Positions 53,392 to 61,602 of a DNA stretch of 64,000 nucleotides are shown one piece after another. Source of the DNA: Pseudaminobacter soli (ex Zhang et al. 2022) (lineage in GTDB: Bacteria; Pseudomonadota; Alphaproteobacteria; Rhizobiales; Rhizobiaceae); NCBI RefSeq assembly GCF_014595955.1, contig NZ_JABVCF010000011.1, positions 62,001 through 126,000 on the forward strand, read 5' to 3'. Both the position numbers and the translations under genes were made by a program. Position 1 is the stretch's first letter. Every line of letters starts with the position of its first letter. The notes beneath the pieces are model-generated. The model had not been told where the DNA came from. It saw only the letters and a list, made by a program, of their open reading frames with translations, and made no database searches.

Positions 53392-54699
53392 CTAGCCGGC
53401 CCTGCGATGGGCGCCGGGAAGTCGCCTGGCCAGCACCTTGTCGATCCGGCGGCCGTCGAGATCGACCACTTCGAACCGCCAGCCATCCGCATCCACCCAT
53501 TCGCCGGTCGCGGGCAGATGGTGCAGGTGGGAAAGCACATAGCCGGCCACCGTCTCGTAATCGCGCTCCTCCGGGACGTTGACCCCCAGATGGTCGCGCA
53601 TCTCGTCCGCAGGCATGTAGCCGGCGAGCAGCCAGGATCCGTCCTCGCGCTGGACGGCATGAGGCTCCTCTTCCGCCTCGAGGTCTGACCGGAATACGCC
53701 TGTGATCGCCTCCAATATGTCGGCGGGCGTGACGATTCCCTCGAAGTGGCCGTACTCGTCGTGGACAAGCGCGACGGGGATTTCTGACTCCTTGAGAGTG
53801 GCCAAAACATCCAGTGCGTCCGCCTGATCGTGCACGATCGGCGCCTCGCGGGTATGCAGCCTGAGGTCTAGGCTCTGGCCGGCCAGCAGGGCGGCCAGGA
53901 GTTCACGGGTCTGCACGACACCGATCATGGCGTCCACAGAGCCGTCGCCTACGGGCAGCCGCGAGTGTGGGGTCTCGATCAGGGCCTTGCGCACCGCCTC
54001 GTCGTCCCAGGCGAGATTGATCCAGTCCACCTCGGTACGCGGCGTCATCAGGGCGCGCACGGCGCGATCGCCGAGCCGCATCACGCCAGCGATCATCTGC
54101 CGCTCGTCGGCCTCGATCGTCCCGTGGTGCTCGGCCTCGGCCACGAGCATCTTGATCTCCTCGTCGGTGACCTTCTCTTCCGATTCGCCGCGCTGGCCGA
54201 GCAGCCACAGAACCGCGCGGCCGGAGATATCGAGCAGGAACACCACCGGCGAAGCGATCGTCGCCAGGATAGACATTGCAGGCGCTACCCGTGCGGCAAT
54301 TCCCTCGGGGTTGCGCAGCGCGATCTGCTTGGGAACCAGTTCGCCGATGATCAGTGACGCGTAGGTGATCACGGCGACCACGATGCCTACGCCGAGGCCG
54401 TCCGCGGCAGAGCGGGGGAGCCCGGTTTCGGCCAACGCCGCGGCCAAGCGGCCGCCGAGCGTCGCGCCGGAGAAGGCGCCGGAGAGCACGCCGACCAGCG
54501 TGATGCCGATCTGCACGGTAGAGAGGAAGCGGCCCGGATTCTCGCCGAGCTTGAGCGCGCTTGCCGCGCCCTTCACGTTGCGCTCGATCATGCCTTTCAG
54601 CCGTGCGGGACGGGAGGACACGACCGCCAGTTCGGACATGGCCAGGAGTCCATTCAGGCAGATCAGGACGGCGACGATCGCGACTTCAACGTACAGCAT
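53392..54699 (-). CDS. CNNM/HlyC-CorC family protein
   Basis: A 435-residue membrane protein: DUF21/CNNM membrane domain (~1-190, four helices), two CBS motifs (~205-330, including MTPRTEVDWINL and DEYGHFEGIVTPADILEAITG), and a CorC_HlyC domain (~350-430). The family relates to Mg2+/Co2+ or Na+ efflux and is often called hemolysin, which is misleading. Transport direction is uncertain. With corA at 13367 the window has two Mg2+-type systems. Confidence 0.9.
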   Translation of the reverse strand: MLYVEVAIVAVLICLNGLLAMSELAVVSSRPARLKGMIERNVKGAASALKLGENPGRFLSTVQIGITLVGVLSGAFSGATLGGRLAAALAETGLPRSAADGLGVGIVVAVITYASLIIGELVPKQIALRNPEGIAARVAPAMSILATIASPVVFLLDISGRAVLWLLGQRGESEEKVTDEEIKMLVAEAEHHGTIEADERQMIAGVMRLGDRAVRALMTPRTEVDWINLAWDDEAVRKALIETPHSRLPVGDGSVDAMIGVVQTRELLAALLAGQSLDLRLHTREAPIVHDQADALDVLATLKESEIPVALVHDEYGHFEGIVTPADILEAITGVFRSDLEAEEEPHAVQREDGSWLLAGYMPADEMRDHLGVNVPEERDYETVAGYVLSHLHHLPATGEWVDADGWRFEVVDLDGRRIDKVLARRLPGAHRRAG

Positions 54700-54941
54700 T
54701 TCCGGTGCTTTAGCATTGGTCCGACGCGGCAGGAAGTGTGCTCAGAAGCCTCGTGCCTGGCAAAAGCGAATTCACGTTCGTTGTCGAGAACTCATTCAGT
54801 GCTCAATTCAGAGTAGCCCTCTCGAAACTAGTTCCTGCACTTACAGTCCATCGAACCGGAGATCCTTCCGCGCTGGAGGACGCCGTCGACCTTGCCCCGA
54901 ATCTCCTCCGACAGAGATTCCAGCCTCCAAGTCGCCGTGGT

Positions 54942-55718
54942 CTATCGGCAGGCCGTGTGGCCGTTCTTGCGCGGCATGATGTCGAAGTGGAAGTGGTCGG
55001 CGTGGTCTGCGTCGTAACCGGGCCCAAGCACGGTCGAGAAGTAGTCGCAGCCGTCCTGGCGCACCGTCTTGAGGAAGCCGCGCTGGCGGAATGCGAACCA
55101 GCCGGGCTTGCGCACGTCGATGTCCCGGCCATTGGTGAGCTCAATCCGCATGATGTCGAGCGCATTCCCCACCGAATGCTGCGATCGTCTGGCCGTGCCG
55201 CGGATGTTCCGGCAGGAATAGCTCGACCCCTGATGTATTGTCCTTACGCCAGAGAAATAGCGCCAGCGTGCTGCCGGCACGAGTTCCTTCCTCGTCCAGC
55301 GCGCCACGGTCGCGGCCATTGAGCAGGTAAGAGTGGCTGCGGGTTGCATCCGGACGCTGCCGATCGATGATACTTGAACCGGCCAATCGATGCCGCAACT
55401 CGCGCCCTGATGGATCGTCGGCAGGTCCCGGAAGCCGACGCCGAGGCGCTTCAGCTCGCGGCGGCAGGCTGCCTCCGAGGCCGGCATGACATTCAGTGGC
55501 GCCCGCGGCTCGTCAAAGCGCGGGTATGCCACCTCGATCGGGCCGGAAGATTCAAGCGGCTCGAGCGGCTCCAGTTGCGGCGCGGATAGAGCGGCTGTGT
55601 TCGTGCCCACGTCGATGTCAGGCCGCGGCGGCTCCCTCGAGCAACTGCTTGCGGCAAGCATGAGCATCGCCACGCCGACAAGGCGGCGCGCGCGCATACG
55701 CGATACATGAATGCGCAT
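54942..55718 (-). CDS. Extensin-like LAS-family lipoprotein
   Basis: A 258-residue lipoprotein. The ATG at 55718 is preceded by AGGGA. The lipobox is AASSC. A Pro/Glu-rich linker follows, then an extensin-like C-terminal domain: SACRRELKRLGVGF, SQHSVGNALDIM and DADHADHFHFDIMPRKNG. The His/Asp pair and the HFH are the metal ligands seen in LAS-type D,D-carboxypeptidases. So a peptidoglycan-related activity is plausible, though unproven for extensin-like proteins. Confidence 0.85.
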   Translation of the reverse strand: MRIHVSRMRARRLVGVAMLMLAASSCSREPPRPDIDVGTNTAALSAPQLEPLEPLESSGPIEVAYPRFDEPRAPLNVMPASEAACRRELKRLGVGFRDLPTIHQGASCGIDWPVQVSSIGSVRMQPAATLTCSMAATVARWTRKELVPAARWRYFSGVRTIHQGSSYSCRNIRGTARRSQHSVGNALDIMRIELTNGRDIDVRKPGWFAFRQRGFLKTVRQDGCDYFSTVLGPGYDADHADHFHFDIMPRKNGHTACR

Positions 55719-55824
55719 GGATAAATCCCTGACCGTCAGGGACAGGCTATGCGGCAAGCGTAAAGGAAAGGTCGATGGCGCCGTTCACAGCTGCGGCGGC
55801 AAGATGGCGGCCGCAAGCGCCTTA

Positions 55825-56805
55825 CTATTCGCAGAAGGTGCCGCCGTTTTTGCGCGGAGCCAGATCAAGGTGGAAGTGCGTGCCGTGATCGGCATCGCTG
55901 CCGGGGCCAAGCACAGTCTTGAAGGGGCCGCAGGCCGCCTTCCGCACGCTGCCGAGGAAACGCGCCTCGCGCTCACCGGGGGTCGGCGTCACATCCACGG
56001 AAGTCCCGTTCGACAGGTTGAACCGCGCGATATCGAGCGCATTTCCGAAGGCGTGTTCCGATAGTTTTGCGCTTCCGTTGCGTGGCCGGCAGACATAGGC
56101 GGAAGCGTGCGAAATCGAGGCGAGCTTGGCGCCGAACTCCCGCTGTGCCGCCGGATTGATCACATCGTTTGCGAAGTCGGTCATGCTTTCAGCCATTGCG
56201 CAGTTCATCACGGCCTCCGGCTCCAGCTTGACCTCGGGGCCAAGGCTTTGCACCGTCAACGGGTAGGGCATGGAGCAGCCCTTTTCGTCGTGCTCGGCCG
56301 ATCGGCTTGCGAATTTCACCCCGAGCTTTTGGAGCCGATCCCGGCAGGCAAGCTCGGCGGTCGGCATCGGCACCGAAGGTTTTTCCGACGAGCGCGGGTC
56401 CGGCGGAACGACGTCGGGTTTCGGAATGTCCGGCGCCTCCTTCGAAACGGGACCGGGTGTGTTCGGATGGACAGGAAGACTTGTCGTGGGCGCTCCGGCA
56501 TCCCGCTCCGAGCGAGGCCGTTCGGTCGGCAGCGGCGCCGCTTGAGGCGGACCCTTCGGCTCCGTTCCGGATTTAGCACGGCCGGGACGTGGTTGCGGCA
56601 CCGGCACATGCATGTCTGGCGCGGGTGTAGCAGGCTGCCGATCAGGAGAGTGCAACTGTGGAATTGGCGCCGATTTGGGAAGATCAACCGATTGGGCAAG
56701 TGACGCGGCCGCAAGAAGGTCGGCTGTGAGAAACATGATGGCGAGGGCAGTCAGTCGCACGCCTCGCGTGCATCCTTTCCGGCCCCTCTCTTCCGGCAGG
56801 TTCAT
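55825..56805 (-). CDS. Extensin-like protein with long Pro-rich linker
   Basis: A 326-residue paralogue of the next gene. The N-terminal signal (TALAIMFLTADLLAAASLAQ) has no clear lipobox. Residues ~40-150 are Pro-rich (PQPRPGRAK, PPQAAPLPTERP, PDIPKPDVVPPDP), suitable for crossing the cell-wall zone. The C-terminal domain has ELACRDRLQKLGVKF, SEHAFGNALDIARF and DADHGTHFHLDLAPRKNG with the same LAS-like ligands. The tandem pair probably arose by duplication. Confidence 0.85.
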   Translation of the reverse strand: MNLPEERGRKGCTRGVRLTALAIMFLTADLLAAASLAQSVDLPKSAPIPQLHSPDRQPATPAPDMHVPVPQPRPGRAKSGTEPKGPPQAAPLPTERPRSERDAGAPTTSLPVHPNTPGPVSKEAPDIPKPDVVPPDPRSSEKPSVPMPTAELACRDRLQKLGVKFASRSAEHDEKGCSMPYPLTVQSLGPEVKLEPEAVMNCAMAESMTDFANDVINPAAQREFGAKLASISHASAYVCRPRNGSAKLSEHAFGNALDIARFNLSNGTSVDVTPTPGEREARFLGSVRKAACGPFKTVLGPGSDADHGTHFHLDLAPRKNGGTFCE

Positions 56806-56879
56806 CTAAGGAAAATAGTGGTGTCAAGGAAAGGTTGCCGACAAGATCGGTAACATCTTCAGCGTGCACCCCGGCTCGC

Positions 56880-57305
56880 TCAGGCGCCGATCGATTCCAA
56901 TCCTTCTTCGAGCCAGTCGCCCAGCATTGGCATACCCAGCAGATATTTGGATGTTCGCCTATTGCCGCGCTCCCGCGCGGCTGCGACCGCTTCGGTCCAC
57001 TCGGAACCCTCGTAATCGCCGCGCCCGATCCAGGCGAGCGCGACCAGTTCCGCCGCCTCGTCGACGTTCAGATCGTCGATCAGTTCGCGCAACTCCTCCT
57101 CGAGCAGATTCTCCGACTCTTCCTCTGCGAGACCCTCGTGGAGATGGAGATCGCCGCCGTCGCCGTCATACTCGACCTCGTGCTCCTGGCCGTCGGCATA
57201 GTCCTCATTGATCGCGGCGCTGATGACCTTGGCCTTTTCGATGAAAAGCCGAACGGTGTCTGGCCCGATCGTCAGTTCCCAATCCCTGTCGAACTTCCTT
57301 TCCAC
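56880..57305 (-). CDS. DUF3775 protein
   Basis: A 141-residue acidic cytoplasmic protein. RDWELTIGPDTVRLFIEKAKVISAAINEDY and the later DEAAELVALAWIGRGDYEGSEW fit DUF3775, whose function is unknown. The central segment is extremely acidic (EHEVEYDGDGGDLHLHEGLAEEESENLLEEEL in part). It is not linked by spacing to neighbours. Confidence 0.85.
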   Translation of the reverse strand: MERKFDRDWELTIGPDTVRLFIEKAKVISAAINEDYADGQEHEVEYDGDGGDLHLHEGLAEEESENLLEEELRELIDDLNVDEAAELVALAWIGRGDYEGSEWTEAVAAARERGNRRTSKYLLGMPMLGDWLEEGLESIGA

Positions 57306-57451
57306 CGGCTTTTCTCCGCCCTCCTGTCAATGATGATCGCAGAATTCATGGCGAAGGTCACGCTGCTCAATCAGCCGTGAGCCGCCGGCAGGCAGCATTG
57401 ACAGGGTTGGCGCGAGCACCGAAATGGCGCGTCGCTCACAACTGGTGCCGC

Positions 57452-57802
57452 ATGTCCGCGATTCTCTCGCCCAAAATCCTACCGATCCTCCTGCTCATTG
57501 TTTCCAACGTCTTCATGACCTTTGCATGGTATGGCCATCTGAAGTTCAAGACGGCGCCGCTCTACGTCGTCGTTCTGGCGTCATGGGGCATCGCCTTCTT
57601 CGAATACTGGCTGGCTGTGCCGGCGAACCGTATGGGAAGCTACGCCTATTCGGCTGCAGAGCTGAAGACTTTCCAGGAAGTCATCACGCTCGTTGTCTTC
57701 ATGGTATTTTCGGTGTTCTATCTCGGACAAAGCATCACCTGGAACCACGTTCTGGGCTTTGTCCTGATCTGCGGCGGCGCTGCACTGATCTTCAGGGCGT
57801 GA
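57452..57802 (+). CDS. DMT/DUF486-type small membrane protein
   Basis: A 116-residue protein with four hydrophobic helices. The ATG at 57452 is preferred because the preceding residues of the frame are polar and lack a ribosome site. ILLLIVSNVFMTFAWYGHLKF and FFEYWLAVPANRMG with the ending NHVLGFVLICGGAALIF match DUF486, a half-size member of the drug/metabolite transporter superfamily. Probably dimeric; substrate unknown. Confidence 0.85.
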   Translation: MSAILSPKILPILLLIVSNVFMTFAWYGHLKFKTAPLYVVVLASWGIAFFEYWLAVPANRMGSYAYSAAELKTFQEVITLVVFMVFSVFYLGQSITWNHVLGFVLICGGAALIFRA

Positions 57803-57883
57803 GGTTCGATCGCGACGGCCAGGAAGAATCCTCGCCCCGGCAACGTTGATCAGTGAGCACGGGCCTAGTCAGGAGGACTGCAT

Positions 57884-58411
57884 ATGCGCAATTGCATCGC
57901 TCTGATCGCCGCTTTCCTGGTCGCAACTCCGCTTGCCGCAGGACCGGTTTTCGCTGCCGGCGGTAGCAGTGGAGGCAACAGTGTCCCCAGTTGCGGCACA
58001 GGGAAGATCTATGACAAGAAGACCAAGAAATGTGTGGCGCAGAAGGCCGGTGCGGTCGACGACGAGACGATCTATCTGACCGGGCGCCAACTCGCGCAGA
58101 GCGCCAACTACGAAGAGGCGATCAAGGTCCTCAGCCTGGCCGAGAACAAGAGCGATCCGCGCATCCTGAACTATCTCGGCTATTCGCACCGCAAGGCCGG
58201 TCGCGTGCTCGTCGGCCTCGGCTACTACCAGGAGGCGCTGAGGGTCGACCCCAACTATACGCTGGTGCGCGAATATCTCGGCGAGGCCCACCTGCAGATG
58301 GGAGACCTGGCCGGCGCCAAGGTTCAACTGGCTGAGATCGAGAAGCGCTGCGGGACCGGATGCGAGGAGTACAAGGATCTCGCCGGCCAGATCGCTTCCT
58401 ACAAGGGCTGA
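57884..58411 (+). CDS. Exported TPR protein
   Basis: A 175-residue protein with a Sec signal ending GPVFA (residue ~24), a Gly/Ser-rich start and a two-cysteine loop (PSCGTGKIYDKKTKKC). Residues ~60-150 form tetratricopeptide-like helices (YLTGRQLAQSANYEEAIKVLSLAE, YLGYSHRKAGRVLVGLGYYQEAL, YLGEAHLQMGDLAGA). Two more cysteines end the protein (RCGTGCEEY). A periplasmic protein-interaction role is likely; it converges on the sugar dehydrogenase. Confidence 0.85.
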   Translation: MRNCIALIAAFLVATPLAAGPVFAAGGSSGGNSVPSCGTGKIYDKKTKKCVAQKAGAVDDETIYLTGRQLAQSANYEEAIKVLSLAENKSDPRILNYLGYSHRKAGRVLVGLGYYQEALRVDPNYTLVREYLGEAHLQMGDLAGAKVQLAEIEKRCGTGCEEYKDLAGQIASYKG

Positions 58412-58492
58412 GGGCACATCCTATACCGCCAGACCGACACGGGCGGGCTGCCTCAAGGGCGGCCACTTACAGGTGTGCGGTAGCCGGCCCGG

Positions 58493-59623
58493 CTACTTCC
58501 CTCGCGACACGCGGACGATCGCTCCGTCCTCCTCGTCGGTGAGCAGCCAGATCGAGCCGTCGGGCGTAATCCTTACGTCGCGGATGCGCCCAAACTCGCC
58601 CTTCAGGATTTGATGCTCCTTGCCGATCTTCCCCGAGCCGTCGCGCTCGAGTCGGGCAAGATATTCGAACTTCAGCGAGCCGATGAGCAGATTGCCCTTC
58701 CACTCCGGGAACATGTCGCCTTCATAGACGGCCATGCCGGAAGGCGCGATCGAGGGATTCCAATAGTGCAGGGGTTGTTCATAGCCCGGGGCTGCGGTTC
58801 CGACGCCGATCTTCGCGCCGGAGTATTCTCTGCCGTAGGAAATCACGGGCCAACCGTAGTTCTTGCCTGCTTCCGGCTGGTTGATCTCGTCGCCGCCCTT
58901 CGCGCCATGCTCGTTCGTGAGCAGGCGGTGGGTGAGGGGGTCGAAGACGGCGCCCTGGATGTTGCGGTGTCCCTTCGACCAGATCTCCGGAAGGTGTGGC
59001 TTGCCGCGCCAGGTCGGATTGTCTGGCGGTATGGAGCCGTCCGGCTGGATGCGGACCACCGAACCCGCAGCGTCCTGAAGGTCCTGGGCGCGCGGGGCGT
59101 CGCCGCGGTCGCCGGTGGTGATGAACAGTGTTCCGTCGGGGGCAAAGACCAGGCGCGACCCGAATTGCAGGGTGCTACGTGTCTTCTTCTTCATGGAGAA
59201 GATTATCTGGACATTCTCGAGCCGGGCGTTGGCGCCATCGCGAACCAGCTTGGCTCGGGCCGCTGCTGTTCCTGATCCGCCTCGGCCTGGCTGCGAAAAG
59301 CTGAAGTAGACCAGATTATCGCTGGCGAAGTTCGGCGAGACGGCGATGTCGAGCAACCCGCCCTGTCCGCGGGCGGCGACCTTCGGCACCCCTTTCACCG
59401 GCTTCGACAGCTTGCCATCCGAAAGGATACGGATGCGCCCCGGCCTCTCGGTGACGATTGCATGGCCATCCGGCAGGAATGCCACGCCCCAGGGATGTTC
59501 GAGCCCGCGAACGATGACGTCGGTTTGAAGCGGAGGAGAGGATTGGGCACTCGCGCCAAGGACGAACGCCATCGAGAACAGGGTTGCCGTCAGCGCAACC
59601 AGAAGTGTGTATGTTCTGCTCAT
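58493..59623 (-). CDS. PQQ-dependent aldose/sorbosone dehydrogenase family protein
   Basis: A 376-residue exported beta-propeller. The start is the ATG at 59623, giving a clear signal peptide (TYTLLVALTATLFSMAFVLGASA). The repeats contain GLEHPWGVAFLPDG, GRLDI-like RGQGGLLDIAVSP, FITTGDRGD, EHGAKGGDEINQPEAGKNYGWP and APSGMAVYEGDMFPEWKGNLLIGSL, matching the soluble glucose dehydrogenase/YliI branch. PQQ is made elsewhere. Substrate is likely an aldose sugar. Confidence 0.88.
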   Translation of the reverse strand: MSRTYTLLVALTATLFSMAFVLGASAQSSPPLQTDVIVRGLEHPWGVAFLPDGHAIVTERPGRIRILSDGKLSKPVKGVPKVAARGQGGLLDIAVSPNFASDNLVYFSFSQPGRGGSGTAAARAKLVRDGANARLENVQIIFSMKKKTRSTLQFGSRLVFAPDGTLFITTGDRGDAPRAQDLQDAAGSVVRIQPDGSIPPDNPTWRGKPHLPEIWSKGHRNIQGAVFDPLTHRLLTNEHGAKGGDEINQPEAGKNYGWPVISYGREYSGAKIGVGTAAPGYEQPLHYWNPSIAPSGMAVYEGDMFPEWKGNLLIGSLKFEYLARLERDGSGKIGKEHQILKGEFGRIRDVRITPDGSIWLLTDEEDGAIVRVSRGK

Positions 59624-59796
59624 ACGACCGAGCGTAGGTTGGTGTCGAAGCCGTGCAAGTCGCCGCCCGATCAACTACCGTGCCCTTTTCATCACGTCTT
59701 TGTGAGCAAGCGCCGGGCTGCCCCATTCTCTGTTTCGGAGCAGCGTTCGAACGAGTTTGTTCAACCTGCCGACAGGCACGGATCTAGCAGCGTAAC

Positions 59797-60117
59797 TCAC
59801 CTATGACGGAACAGTAGAAAGTCATCGTCAAGGTCGAATGGACGGCACTCGTAGACGGGGCAGTTGCTCGTGTCTCTGGTGGTAATGTAGGTCGTTTCTG
59901 GCTGCTCGCTGCTGGCACAGAAGCGGACGTCCCGAACATAACGGCCATAGAGCTGCCCGCCTGTGCGAGCCGAGCGATAGCGCACGATCGCCGCGCCGTC
60001 GCGAGCAATGGTCGCTCTCACCTCTCCGCAGGACATCGAGGCGGCGTTGTAGCGGGAGATCGCATAGGCGTCGCTCGCGAGCAGGGCGAGACCCATTCCA
60101 AGGAGGATGCTCTTCAT
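59797..60117 (-). CDS. Small exported hypothetical protein
   Basis: A 106-residue protein with a signal peptide (ILLGMGLALLASDAYA). The mature domain (NAASMSCGEVRATIARDGAAIVRYRS, GQLYGRYVRDVRFC, SNCPVYECRPF) has four to five cysteines, so it is probably disulfide-bonded. The ribosome site GGAGTGTTCG precedes the ATG at 60117. Proteins of this type recur in Rhizobiales without assigned role. Confidence 0.7.
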   Translation of the reverse strand: MKSILLGMGLALLASDAYAISRYNAASMSCGEVRATIARDGAAIVRYRSARTGGQLYGRYVRDVRFCASSEQPETTYITTRDTSNCPVYECRPFDLDDDFLLFRHR

Positions 60118-60440
60118 CGAACACTCCGCGGAGCGGCCTATGCCGCAGGTTGAAAGAAAGTAGATATAATACCGAAACGGATGGAACGGTTCCGCGGTTT
60201 GTGCGTTTGAACTCGCCTACGCTGCCGTCGTGGCAACGTTGGCGGCAAGAGGTGTGCCGCGGCGCCCTCCTGCCTCTTGTCTAAAGGAATGAAGCGATTT
60301 ATAGGCGGTTGTATTGAATTTTCGGTCGATCGGTAGCTCGCGATATCTCGCGTTCGCTGACGTTCATCTGCAAATTTCGATAGGGCCCGCCGGGCGCCGA
60401 AGTCCGGTCAGAAAAACGTAGCGACAATCTAGGAGATAAG
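60118..60440. other. 323-bp non-coding region upstream of third cold-shock gene
   Basis: Contains an EcfG-type promoter motif at 60183 on the plus strand, giving a leader of ~230 bases before the cold-shock ATG. No supported open frame is present. The region 60240-60420 is AT-richer in parts and could fold; I cannot predict a structure with confidence. Confidence 0.5.
60183..60207 (+). promoter_or_regulatory. EcfG-type (general stress) promoter
   Basis: GGAAC at 60183-60187, a 16-base spacer, and CGTT at 60204-60207 match the EcfG consensus exactly. The orientation points to the cold-shock gene at 60441. No closer plus-strand gene exists. Confidence 0.6.
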
Positions 60441-60650
60441 ATGGCTACCGGTACCGTCAAATGGTTCAACACCACCAAGGGCTTTGGCTTTATTCAGCCG
60501 GACGCTGGTGGTGCGGACGTATTTGTCCACATTTCGGCAGTCGAGCGCGCTGGTATGACTAGCCTCGTTGAGGGCCAGAAGATCAGCTTCGAGATCGAGC
60601 AGGACCGCCGCACCGGAAAGTCTGCCGCTGGCAAGCTGGCGAAGGTCTAA
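60441..60650 (+). CDS. Cold-shock domain protein (CspA type)
   Basis: A 69-residue cold-shock protein. The ATG follows TAGGAGATAAG. RNP1 KGFGFIQP and RNP2 VFVHIS are intact, with the start ATGTVKWFN. It has the [16 protein letters not shown] tail and is more like the classical CspA form than the pair at 27 kb. A strong terminator follows, so it is a single-gene unit with a long leader. Confidence 0.96.
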   Translation: MATGTVKWFNTTKGFGFIQPDAGGADVFVHISAVERAGMTSLVEGQKISFEIEQDRRTGKSAAGKLAKV

Positions 60651-60680
60651 GCCGTCCGCCGATCAGGCGAGTTAAACAAG

Positions 60681-60712
60681 AAAAAGGCGGGCTCGTTCCC
60701 GCCTTTTTCTTT
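60681..60712 (+). terminator. Intrinsic terminator of the cold-shock gene
   Basis: Eleven-base perfect arms AAAAAGGCGGG / CCCGCCTTTTT with a 6-base loop, ending in CTTT. Both sides are A/T-rich, so it could serve the convergent EAL-like gene as well. Confidence 0.88.
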
Positions 60713-60768
60713 GCTGTTATGGTGCTTGGACTTTCTCCGCCAGTTTGATGAATGGCGCGAGGTGCGCA

Positions 60769-61602
60769 TCAGGCGGTAAGCGGGACCACGTTGCCATGCG
60801 CTCCCATCAGCGTGGCCAGGAGACGCGGCGAATCATCGAACTCGGTTCCTGCTAGCGCGCCGGGCTCTAGGTGATCGCCCTGCAACCGGTCGGCGTTCGC
60901 CGCCAGGGCCGCCCGCAGTTGCGCCGCGTCCGAAATGCCCTCGACCTGAATCATGATCCCGCGGGATCTCAGCGTGGTCACCAGCAGACGGAAGACGCGC
61001 ATCAGTTCCGGCTGAGTGACAATGCCTTGCGTCCATTTCGAGGGAACGCGCACCAGTGCGGGCGAGAAGGATGTATTCATCTCGTTCAGCCGCGACGTCG
61101 CTTCCAATTCCAGCGCCAACGATGCGCCCGACCGTCCGAGTGCCTCCGCGGCTTCGGCGAGGTCCTTCGCTTCTGCAATACTGGATAGGTCGAAGTAGAG
61201 CCGCTCCGGCATGATGCCGACCGATAGTGCTTCCTCGATGAGCGCCTCTATCTCCGCGCAGGGCTGTTCCACGCCAGCGGGCAACTCGATGATCAGATCG
61301 AAATATGGATCGTCGCAGCCGATGAAATCCAGATTGCGGATCGCCAGCCTGGGTCCGATCCACTCTGCGGCCGCGGTCTGCTCCGCCGGAAGGTCCAGCA
61401 GCGCGTCGCTGTAGACTGCTCTTCCACGTTCTTGGAATGCGACGCCGAAGGATACTGCAACCGGTACCAGGCTGGTGTTTCGCCGCACGAAGACGGGCTG
61501 GAATGCAGTCTTCAGCCGAAGGGGCGGCAGGAGGCCGAACGACAAGCCGATCTCGTCCTGCACGATTGCGTGCAGGTACTCAGTTGTTGGGTTTTCAGTC
61601 AT
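60769..61602 (-). CDS. Degenerate EAL-like protein
   Basis: A 277-residue protein that aligns by eye with the gene upstream of it but without EAL chemistry. The EAL position reads SFGVAF, the Asn motif is FDLSS, the DDFG position is LELE, and the Lys strand is VRVPS. Only the general order of strands and VEGI remain. It overlaps the upstream gene by 4 bases. A ligand- or partner-binding role is more likely than phosphodiesterase activity. Confidence 0.65.
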   Translation of the reverse strand: MTENPTTEYLHAIVQDEIGLSFGLLPPLRLKTAFQPVFVRRNTSLVPVAVSFGVAFQERGRAVYSDALLDLPAEQTAAAEWIGPRLAIRNLDFIGCDDPYFDLIIELPAGVEQPCAEIEALIEEALSVGIMPERLYFDLSSIAEAKDLAEAAEALGRSGASLALELEATSRLNEMNTSFSPALVRVPSKWTQGIVTQPELMRVFRLLVTTLRSRGIMIQVEGISDAAQLRAALAANADRLQGDHLEPGALAGTEFDDSPRLLATLMGAHGNVVPLTA

